Origin: Roseobacter sp.
GTDB lineage: Bacteria > Pseudomonadota > Alphaproteobacteria > Rhodobacterales > Rhodobacteraceae
Assembly (NCBI GenBank): GCA_024636425.1
Contig: JAGXHB010000036.1
Span: 1 to 9,607, forward strand
DNA: 9,607 bases
Reading direction: 5' to 3'
Part shown: one piece after another, positions 1-5,425 of the stretch
Layout: each line of letters starts with the position of its first letter
Numbering within the stretch: position 1 is the first letter of the stretch
Notes under the pieces: model-generated
What the model was told of the DNA's origin: nothing
Seen by the model: only the letters and a program-made list of their open reading frames with translations
Databases searched by the model: none
Position numbers and translations under genes: made by a program

Positions 1-1
1 C

Positions 2-403
2 CCCGAGAAGACCGCGCAGGAGTTCCAGGACGGATACTGGAAAAGCGGCGACATGGGCTCGCGGGACGCGCAGGGGTTCTTCCGGCTGCATGACCGCAAG
101 AAGGACATGATCATTCGGGGCGGCTACAACATCTATTCCACAGAAATCGAAGACACGCTGACCGCGCACAAGGCCGTGATGGAATGTGCCGCTGTCGGGC
201 GACCCGATCCGGTGTTGGGCGAAAAGCTGCATGTCTTCGTGTGCAGCAACGACCCCAATCTTGATGCAGACGCCGTCAAGGCGCATTGCGCAGCGCATCT
301 TGCGGATTACAAGACGCCGGACTTCGTGACTTTCTGTGACGAACCGTTGCCCCGCAACGCCAATGGCAAGGTCATCAAGAAGGCCTTGCGCGAGATGGTC
401 TAG
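2..403 (+). CDS. Acyl-CoA synthetase (AMP-forming), C-terminal part only
   Basis: This is the 3' end of a class I adenylate-forming enzyme, which activates a carboxylic acid to acyl-AMP and then to acyl-CoA in the cytoplasm. The frame is open from the left edge, so the N-terminal domain lies outside the window. About 133 codons are visible. They hold the GYWKSGD stretch (A7 region), the hinge motif DRKKDMIIRGGYNIYSTEIE (A8), and near the C-terminus PRNANGK, whose Lys (codon 368-370) is the conserved adenylation lysine. The stop TAG (401-403) directly abuts the stop of the convergent regulator, with no intergenic base. Substrate specificity resides in the missing part, so acyl chain or aromatic acid cannot be decided. 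Its position beside a TetR regulator and a TRAP carboxylate importer suggests, by inference, that it activates the imported acid. Confidence 0.93.
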   Translation, partial: PEKTAQEFQDGYWKSGDMGSRDAQGFFRLHDRKKDMIIRGGYNIYSTEIEDTLTAHKAVMECAAVGRPDPVLGEKLHVFVCSNDPNLDADAVKAHCAAHLADYKTPDFVTFCDEPLPRNANGKVIKKALREMV

Positions 404-1000
404 TCAGGCCAGTAGCCCGCGGATCACGGTCCGGGCAAGCGTATCGGCGATCTTTTCCTGATCGGCGGTGCCTTGCTCGGGGCGCACGCGGTACCAGTCG
501 ACCAGCGAGTTGAGCGCCCCCATGATCGCCCTCCCCGCAATCGCGACATCCGGCACCGACAACGACCCGTCGACCTGCCCCTGCTGCAATACCGAGCGGT
601 AAAGATCCTCATAGGCGTTGCGCCGCGCGATCAGCTCTGACAGCACGGCGCGTTCTGCGGTGCTGTCGGAGCCGTGCAGGTACATGTTGACCCCTTGCCG
701 GATGCTGCGCTGGTAAGGCAGCGTTTCCATCATCACAATCGCATGGGCCTTGGCCATCTTGAAGAGTTTCTGATCGGCAGGCAGCGGCAGGCACAGGACG
801 GGCTCGACCGCGTCGAAGCAGAACTGCATGGCCTGACGGTAGACCGCAAAGAAGATTTCGTTCTTGGATGCGAAATGATGGTAGACGCGGCCCTTGGTCG
901 ATCCCAGCTCGCGGGCCATGTCGTTGACCGTTGCCTTTTCAAGCCCGTACAGCATGAAGCAGACGGCGGCAGCATGGATGATCTGCTGCTGGCTTGCCAT
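404..1000 (-). CDS. TetR/AcrR family transcriptional regulator
   Basis: A predicted ligand-responsive DNA-binding repressor of 198 aa from the ATG at 1000, the usual TetR size. The N-terminal three-helix DNA-binding domain is clear: IIHAAAVCFMLYG, then the helix-turn-helix region TVNDMARELGSTKGRVYHHF and the typical SKNEIFFAVY continuation. The C-terminal two thirds is the variable ligand-binding and dimer domain. The start is uncertain. The frame stays open upstream, with TTG codons at 1051 and 1108 giving 215 or 234 aa and adding a basic arm (KEKPKLTKRK). GC at third positions remains high back to about 1051 and drops above it, so a TTG start at 1051 is possible. No candidate has a good ribosome binding site. 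The gene is divergent from the TRAP operon and convergent with the CoA ligase, a typical arrangement for a local repressor responding to an acid or its CoA ester (inference). Confidence 0.9.
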   Translation of the reverse strand: MASQQQIIHAAAVCFMLYGLEKATVNDMARELGSTKGRVYHHFASKNEIFFAVYRQAMQFCFDAVEPVLCLPLPADQKLFKMAKAHAIVMMETLPYQRSIRQGVNMYLHGSDSTAERAVLSELIARRNAYEDLYRSVLQQGQVDGSLSVPDVAIAGRAIMGALNSLVDWYRVRPEQGTADQEKIADTLARTVIRGLLA

Positions 1001-1151
1001 CTTGCGCTTGGTCAGCTTCGGCTTTTCTTTGGTCTGTGCGTGAACGGTCAATTCGGTCCCAACGTTTTTGTGACTGCCATAAAGGCAGCTAACGATAGCA
1101 TCGGGCAACAGTTACGCTAAGTAAACTTTGAAATGATCTGACCGAACCAGC

Positions 1152-1184
1152 TTGACACTTTCGTCCTCACGTTGATTGTATAAA
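1152..1184 (+). promoter_or_regulatory. Candidate promoter of the TRAP operon
   Basis: A perfect sigma70-type -35 hexamer TTGACA sits at 1152-1157. It is followed by an AT-rich stretch TTGTATAAA (1176-1184) at the right distance for a weak -10 element; the best hexamer match with 17-19 nt spacing has only about three of six positions. The direction fits transcription into dctP at 1340, which would give a leader of about 150 nt. The -35 match is seen directly; promoter function is inferred. Confidence 0.45.
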
Positions 1185-1203
1185 CATACTGACAAGAATG
1201 TTT
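1182..1203. promoter_or_regulatory. Inverted repeat, candidate operator for the TetR regulator
   Basis: The arms AAACAT (1182-1187) and ATGTTT (1198-1203) are perfect reverse complements around a 10-nt centre. Inside them CT (1189-1190) and AG (1195-1196) also pair, so 16 of 22 positions are symmetric. The site overlaps the -10 and start region of the candidate TRAP promoter, where a bound repressor would block RNA polymerase. It lies in the divergent gap next to the TetR gene. The size and symmetry suit a TetR dimer, but the sequence does not match a specific operator known to me. Confidence 0.45.
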
Positions 1204-1326
1204 TTGCCGGATCGCCACAGGGACCACCGGTAAAATCAGGACGAGGGAGGAGATCCTCGCGCCGTATTTCCAGAACCGGAAAGACGGCGCTGCCCTGCGG
1301 TCCGCATTCAGAATGCTACATAGCTC
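1204..1326 (+). other. Untranslated leader of the TRAP operon
   Basis: This is the rest of the divergent gap, presumed 5' UTR of dctP. It contains an octamer GGGAGGAG at 1245-1252 identical to the real dctP ribosome binding site at 1327-1334. That octamer is partly enclosed by a short stem CGAGG (1242-1246) / CCTCG (1255-1259). No ATG, GTG or TTG follows the upstream octamer at a suitable distance, so no leader peptide is called. No riboswitch class was recognised. Confidence 0.3.
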
Positions 1327-1334
1327 GGGAGGAG
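1327..1334 (+). promoter_or_regulatory. Ribosome binding site deciding the dctP start
   Basis: GGGAGGAG ends 5 nt before the ATG at 1340. This near-perfect Shine-Dalgarno sequence sets the start at 1340 rather than at the in-frame ATG at 1313. The earlier start would place the SD inside the gene and add nine residues ahead of the signal peptide. Confidence 0.85.
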
Positions 1335-1339
1335 CACAT

Positions 1340-2491
1340 ATGACCTATACAAAGCCAATCCACGCGATCACCGCTGCGGTGATGGGGCTTGCCGTTTCAA
1401 GCCCTGCACTCGCCCAGAACCTGAACTTTGCCTATGGCTATCCTGAAAACTCCGCCATCGGCATCGGTGTCGCGGATTACAAGGCAGCGGTCGAAGAACG
1501 CTCGGAAGGGTCGCTCACGGTCCAGGGCTTCCCGATGTCGCTGCTGAGCCTTTCGGAAACCAGCCCCGGCGTGCGGGACGGTCTGGCCGATGTGGGCTTC
1601 GTTCTGACCCCCTATCTGCCGTCGGAATACGCCACCAACCTGTTCCTGCACGAACTGAACCTGCTGATCACTCTGGCCGAGAACCCGACCGGCAAGGAGC
1701 CTTTGGCCTACACCGGTGCGATGCTGGAATACACATTCAACGACTGCCCCGAATGTCTCGCGGAATATCAGGAGCAGAACCAGGTCTACACCGGCGGTGG
1801 CGTGACCCCGCTTTACAACCTGCTGTGCAAGGACGTGCAGATCACCTCCATCGAGGATCTTGAAGGCAAGCGTTTGCGGGCTGGTGGCGCGGGTTTTGTC
1901 CGCTTTGCGGAGAAGTTCGGCGCGCAAGGCGTGCGTCTGCCGGTGAACGAAGTTTATGAGGGTCTTGATCAGGGTATTCTTGATTGCGCGATGAACAGCG
2001 CGCCGGAACTGACGAACTACAACCTGCATGAAGTCGTGACAGACATCACGCTGGCCGTTCCGGGCGGTGCCTTTGCGGGCGTATCCTCGGCCAACATCAA
2101 TGCGGACCGCTGGAAATCACTGACCGACGACCAGCGCGAGGCGCTGCTCTGGGGCGGCGCGCAGATGACGGCAAGCACCACTTGGGGCTTTTACAGTGAT
2201 GACAACGTCGCCATCCAGAACGCCAAGGACAAAGGCATCAACATCCTGGAGGCGGAGCCGGAACTGGCCGCAGCGGTGAAGGAATTTGCCAGCGAAGATC
2301 TGGGCATCGTGTCTGACCTGTTCCGCGACACCTACGGTGTGGAGCGTGCCAACGAGATCCGCGATGAATTCACGCCGATCCTCGAAAAGTGGTACGGTCT
2401 GGTGGAAGACATCGACTCCAAGGAAGAGTTGCAGCAGCTGTACTGGGACGAAGTGATCTCGAAAGTAGATCCTGCTACCTACGCTCAGTAA
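1340..2491 (+). CDS. dctP: TRAP transporter periplasmic substrate-binding protein, DctP type
   Basis: A periplasmic binding protein (383 aa) that captures a small organic acid and delivers it to the DctQM membrane complex. Residues 1-26 are a Sec signal peptide (basic start, hydrophobic core, SPALA before Q26 or so). The mature part follows the DctP fold. The region GKRLRAGG (176-183) contains Arg180, which aligns with the family arginine that forms a salt bridge with the ligand carboxylate. NEVYEGLDQGILDCAMNS and NINADRWKSLTDDQREAL are also typical. Four Cys (136 and 139 in a CPEC motif, 163 and 216) could form periplasmic disulfides. The length is somewhat above the usual 320-340 residues, mostly from an insertion around the CPEC segment. 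It is the first gene of the operon, followed by a hairpin and then dctQ. The ligand cannot be named; a carboxylate is supported by Arg180 and the nearby CoA ligase. The symbol denotes the family, not dicarboxylate specificity. Confidence 0.92.
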   Translation: MTYTKPIHAITAAVMGLAVSSPALAQNLNFAYGYPENSAIGIGVADYKAAVEERSEGSLTVQGFPMSLLSLSETSPGVRDGLADVGFVLTPYLPSEYATNLFLHELNLLITLAENPTGKEPLAYTGAMLEYTFNDCPECLAEYQEQNQVYTGGGVTPLYNLLCKDVQITSIEDLEGKRLRAGGAGFVRFAEKFGAQGVRLPVNEVYEGLDQGILDCAMNSAPELTNYNLHEVVTDITLAVPGGAFAGVSSANINADRWKSLTDDQREALLWGGAQMTASTTWGFYSDDNVAIQNAKDKGINILEAEPELAAAVKEFASEDLGIVSDLFRDTYGVERANEIRDEFTPILEKWYGLVEDIDSKEELQQLYWDEVISKVDPATYAQ

Positions 2492-2503
2492 TCGTGACTG
2501 CCG

Positions 2504-2544
2504 GGGGGTGCCCTTTATCCGAAGGGTGCCCCCTTTCCTTTTTT
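2504..2544 (+). terminator. Intra-operon hairpin with T-tract (attenuator or mRNA-stabilising stem)
   Basis: The arms GGGGGTGCCCTT (2504-2515) and AAGGGTGCCCCC (2522-2533) flank a 6-nt loop. In RNA all 12 positions pair, ten as Watson-Crick and two central ones as G-U wobbles. A T-rich run with six consecutive T (2539-2544) follows. It stands 12 nt after the dctP stop and before the dctQ start. Such stems between binding-protein and permease genes usually lower downstream expression or protect the upstream mRNA from 3' exonucleases. That would leave binding protein in excess over membrane subunits (inference). Confidence 0.7.
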
Positions 2545-2567
2545 GACAGTTGAATGAGGGCTTTCCC

Positions 2568-3119
2568 ATGAAACCCATTGGCAAGATGATCACCTGGATC
2601 AATGCCGTTGCCTCCGGCATTGCGGGCATTCTGGTGCTGATCATGGTCGTGCATGTGTCCGCAGACGTGACGATGCGCTATGTGTTCGAACAGCCGCTGG
2701 ATGCCACAATCCTTTATGTATCCGCCTTTTATATGGTGGCGATCGCGTTTCTGCCGCTGGGGCTGGTCGAACAGAAAGACAGCCACATCGCCGTGGAACT
2801 GCTGGTCGAGCGTTTTCCCGACAAGCTGCAAACCGTCATTACCTTCTTCGCCCTGCTGGTCACCGTGATCGTCACCACAGCGGTGGCAATCCGTACCGGA
2901 CAGGAAGCGATGTCGAAATACGCATCCGGTGCCTATTCCATCGAAGCAGGCGGCAAGATCCTTGTTTGGCCCACCTATTTCTATCTGCCGCTCGGATTTG
3001 CCATGATGGCCACCGTCTCGTTTTGGAAACTGATCGCGATGGTCACGGGCAAGGACAGCGGTCTGAGCCTCATGACCGTCGAAGACCCCTATCTTTCGGA
3101 AGAGAAGCCCAATGTCTGA
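2568..3119 (+). CDS. dctQ: TRAP transporter small permease subunit, DctQ type
   Basis: Small integral membrane subunit of the TRAP transporter (183 aa), which pairs with DctM in the inner membrane. Four hydrophobic segments are seen at about 11-30, 46-66, 88-108 and 133-157, the normal DctQ topology. The conserved-type stretch DVTMRYVFEQPL follows the first helix and a charged EQKDSHIAVELL lies after the second. The start at 2568 is chosen because GAGGG (2556-2560) lies 7 nt upstream. An in-frame TTG at 2550 would add six residues but has no ribosome binding site. The stop overlaps the start of dctM by 8 nt, implying translational coupling. Confidence 0.9.
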   Translation: MKPIGKMITWINAVASGIAGILVLIMVVHVSADVTMRYVFEQPLDATILYVSAFYMVAIAFLPLGLVEQKDSHIAVELLVERFPDKLQTVITFFALLVTVIVTTAVAIRTGQEAMSKYASGAYSIEAGGKILVWPTYFYLPLGFAMMATVSFWKLIAMVTGKDSGLSLMTVEDPYLSEEKPNV

Positions 3120-4422
3120 ACTTCAAATTGCGGGCCTCTTCATTGCCGCTCTGTTCTTCCTGATCCTGATGCGCATCCCGATTGGCGTGTCGCTCATTGC
3201 CGTGTCCTTCGGCGGTCTGTGGTCGATGTTCAACTGGAACATCGCCTGGGGGTCGCTGGGCATCGTGCCCTATAACTTCGCCAACAGCTGGGTGCTCAGC
3301 TCGATCCCGGCGTTCTTGCTGATGGGGTTTGTCTGTTATCACACCCGCCTGACCCAAGGGCTGTTCAGCGCGGCGCAGATCTGGCTGTCGGGTCTGCCCG
3401 GCGGGCTGGCCATCGCGTCCGTCTTTGGCTGTGCGGGCTTTGCCGCCGTGACCGGATCCTCCGTGGCCTGTTCGGCCGCGATGGGCAAGATCGCCGTGCC
3501 CGAAATGATCCGCAACCGCTATAGCGCGGAGCTGGCCACCGGCACGGTTGCCGCAGCGGGTACCATCGGCGCACTGATCCCGCCCTCCATCCTGATGATC
3601 CTTTACGGCATCATCTCGCGCCAGTCGGTCAGCCAGCTTTTCCTTGGCGGTCTGGTCGTGGGCTTGATCACGCTTTTTGCGTATATTGCCCTGATCATCG
3701 TGCGGGTGAAACTCAACCCCGATCTGGCCCCGCCTGTCGACATCAAGGCGACACGCGGCGAAAAGATCCGGGCGTTGGGCCAGACATGGCCTGTGCTGCT
3801 GATCGTAATCGGCGTCTTTGCGGGGCTTTTCGGCGGTGCGTTCACCCCGACCGAAGCCGGCGCGATCGGCGCCATGCTTTCCATGCTCGTGGCGCTTTTC
3901 AACCGGACGCTGACGATCAGGGCAATGCGAATGGCGCTGATCGAAACGATCACGACCACTGCCGCCTTGTTGATCATCGCCGTGGGCGCAAGCCTTCTGA
4001 CGCGCTTTCTGGCGCTGTCGGGAATTGGCGACGCAATCTCGTCATCGGTGCTGGCCTTTGGTGTGTCGCCGGTGCTGATCATGTGCGGCGTCGTTGTGGT
4101 CTATCTACTGCTGGGGATGATGCTGGAGCCGGTCGGTGCCATGCTACTGACGCTGCCGATCATGATCCCGTTGGTGGACGAAACCGGTTACAGCCTGCTG
4201 TGGTTCGGCGTCGTGCTGGTCAAACTGCTCGAAATCGGGATGATTACGCCGCCGATGGGGATGAACGTCTTTGTGATCAAGGGCGTGGTGGGCAAACTTG
4301 CATCGCTGTCGTCGATCTTCCGCGGCGTGTTCTGGTTCGTCGTCGTCGATCTGGTGATCGTGGCCGTGCTCATCGCCTTCCCGCAGATCGTGCTGTTCCT
4401 GCCCAATCTGGTTGGCGGCTAG
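3112..4422 (+). CDS. dctM: TRAP transporter large permease subunit, DctM type
   Basis: The main transport subunit (436 aa), a secondary carrier that moves the acid delivered by DctP across the inner membrane using the sodium or proton gradient. It is hydrophobic throughout, with a dozen or so membrane segments and two related halves. Signature stretches of the family are present: GSSVACSAAMGKIAVPEM (115-132), AAGTIGALIPPSILM (148-162), EPVGAMLLTLPIMIP in the second half, and IGMITPPMGMNVFVIKG near the C-terminus. The length is as expected for DctM. It starts inside the end of dctQ (8-nt overlap) and is the last gene of the operon, ending 24 nt before the terminator stem. Confidence 0.95.
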   Translation: MSELQIAGLFIAALFFLILMRIPIGVSLIAVSFGGLWSMFNWNIAWGSLGIVPYNFANSWVLSSIPAFLLMGFVCYHTRLTQGLFSAAQIWLSGLPGGLAIASVFGCAGFAAVTGSSVACSAAMGKIAVPEMIRNRYSAELATGTVAAAGTIGALIPPSILMILYGIISRQSVSQLFLGGLVVGLITLFAYIALIIVRVKLNPDLAPPVDIKATRGEKIRALGQTWPVLLIVIGVFAGLFGGAFTPTEAGAIGAMLSMLVALFNRTLTIRAMRMALIETITTTAALLIIAVGASLLTRFLALSGIGDAISSSVLAFGVSPVLIMCGVVVVYLLLGMMLEPVGAMLLTLPIMIPLVDETGYSLLWFGVVLVKLLEIGMITPPMGMNVFVIKGVVGKLASLSSIFRGVFWFVVVDLVIVAVLIAFPQIVLFLPNLVGG

Positions 4423-4446
4423 ATTTACAAGCCCTGAGAACGAAAC

Positions 4447-4482
4447 AAGCCGCGCAGCCCTTCAACAGGTTGCGCGGCTTTT
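4447..4482. terminator. Shared terminator between convergent operons
   Basis: A perfect 10-bp stem AAGCCGCGCA (4447-4456) / TGCGCGGCTT (4471-4480) with a 14-nt loop is followed on the plus strand by T residues (TTTTGTCTTT). It lies 24 nt after dctM. On the minus strand it lies 8 nt after the dehydrogenase stop and is followed by TTGTTTCGTT, so it can work for both converging transcripts. Confidence 0.88.
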
Positions 4483-4490
4483 GTCTTTCC

Positions 4491-5417
4491 TCAGCCCCGG
4501 TTCATCCGGGCCCGTAGCGCCGCGATCAGGGCAGCGTCGCGTTCTTGTTCAAGCGTCGGTATATCGCGGCCCGCGGCTTCGGCTTCAACCCCAGCGACAA
4601 GGGCCGCGCAAAGCTCGGACGTCAGTTCCGGCGTCCCGAGCGATGCCCACCGCCGTTGCTGACTGGGTCCAAGATGCGCAAGATAACCGGCCATGCCCCC
4701 TGCGCCGCCACCCAGATGATAGGCCATATGTGCCCCGATGGTTGACCAGCGCAGCCCCGGCCCATTCACCAAGGCCGCATCAATCGCTGTGACATCCGCG
4801 ATCCCTGCGTCAACCATATGCACCGCCTCGCGCCACAGCGCCGACGCCAGCCGATTGGCAATATGCCCTGTCGCGTCCTTGTTCAGCCGCACCGGCATCC
4901 GGCCGGCCGCGCGGTAAATCGCTTCGGCGCGGTCCAGCCGGTCGGTGTCTGTCCCGAAAGTTTCAACCAACGGCACCAGATGCGGCGGATTGAACGGGTG
5001 CGCAGTGATCAGACGGTCGGGCGAACCAAGGCCGGGGGCCAGTTCCGACCACGTCAGCGCGGAAGTCGAAGACGCAAGAACGGCCTCCGCCCGCATCAGC
5101 GGTTCGACCTGTCTGTAAAGCGCGTGTTTCAGCGCGACGTCTTCCGGCGCGTTCTCCTGTATCAGATCGGCATCTGCGACCGCGATGGCCAGATCATCGC
5201 AAAGCGTCACCGTTCCTATAGGGCCAGCGTCGGGCACCAGATCACGCAGTTGCGCCAAAGGCCCCGCCATCCGGTCGGCCAAATGCGCCAGTGCATCGCC
5301 ATTCGGATCCCAGACCCGCACGCGCGCCCCGTGATGCACGAAAAGGGCAGCCCAACAGGCTCCGATCAGCCCGGCCCCAAGGATTGCGATCCGGGTATCT
5401 TCAAGCTCTGAGGTCAT
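4491..5417 (-). CDS. 3-hydroxyacyl-CoA dehydrogenase family protein, L-carnitine 3-dehydrogenase-like
   Basis: An NAD-dependent cytoplasmic dehydrogenase (308 aa) of the 3-hydroxyacyl-CoA dehydrogenase superfamily. The Rossmann motif GAGLIG is at 14-19 and the acidic residue that selects NAD over NADP is Asp37 (VWDP). The active-site region has QENAPE (87-92), SSTSALTWSEL (116-126), and the catalytic His140 in HPFNPP with Glu152 twelve residues on. The C-terminal part GPGLRWSTIGAHMAYHLGGG and LGTPELT resembles L-carnitine dehydrogenase, which oxidises carnitine to 3-dehydrocarnitine, more than fatty-acid enzymes. It lacks the C-terminal thioesterase domain found fused in some carnitine dehydrogenases. 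The start at 5417 follows an AGG-containing weak ribosome site and lies 8 nt after the upstream oxidoreductase gene, so the two are co-transcribed. Alternatives are a 3-hydroxybutyryl-CoA or L-gulonate dehydrogenase. The family is certain; the substrate is a moderate inference. Confidence 0.88.
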   Translation of the reverse strand: MTSELEDTRIAILGAGLIGACWAALFVHHGARVRVWDPNGDALAHLADRMAGPLAQLRDLVPDAGPIGTVTLCDDLAIAVADADLIQENAPEDVALKHALYRQVEPLMRAEAVLASSTSALTWSELAPGLGSPDRLITAHPFNPPHLVPLVETFGTDTDRLDRAEAIYRAAGRMPVRLNKDATGHIANRLASALWREAVHMVDAGIADVTAIDAALVNGPGLRWSTIGAHMAYHLGGGAGGMAGYLAHLGPSQQRRWASLGTPELTSELCAALVAGVEAEAAGRDIPTLEQERDAALIAALRARMNRG

Positions 5418-5425
5418 CGTGTTGC

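Noticed and set aside
1092..1103. CGAT-AGC-ATCG mini-palindrome near the upstream TTG start of the regulator
   Set aside because: It is too short to separate from chance, and there is a better operator candidate at 1182-1203.
1253..1339. Possible ATC-initiated extension of dctP behind the upstream GGGAGGAG octamer
   Set aside because: The frame is open, but ATC starts are very rare and the extension would place foreign residues before a complete signal peptide.
1397..2029. Minus-strand frame of 210 codons inside dctP
   Set aside because: It is an antisense shadow of a well-supported GC-rich gene, with Arg/His/Gln-rich low-information sequence and no domain.
3786..4517. Plus-strand frame of 243 codons overlapping dctM
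   Set aside because: It is out of frame with dctM, has Arg/Asp-rich shadow composition and no membrane segments or motif, and runs through the terminator.
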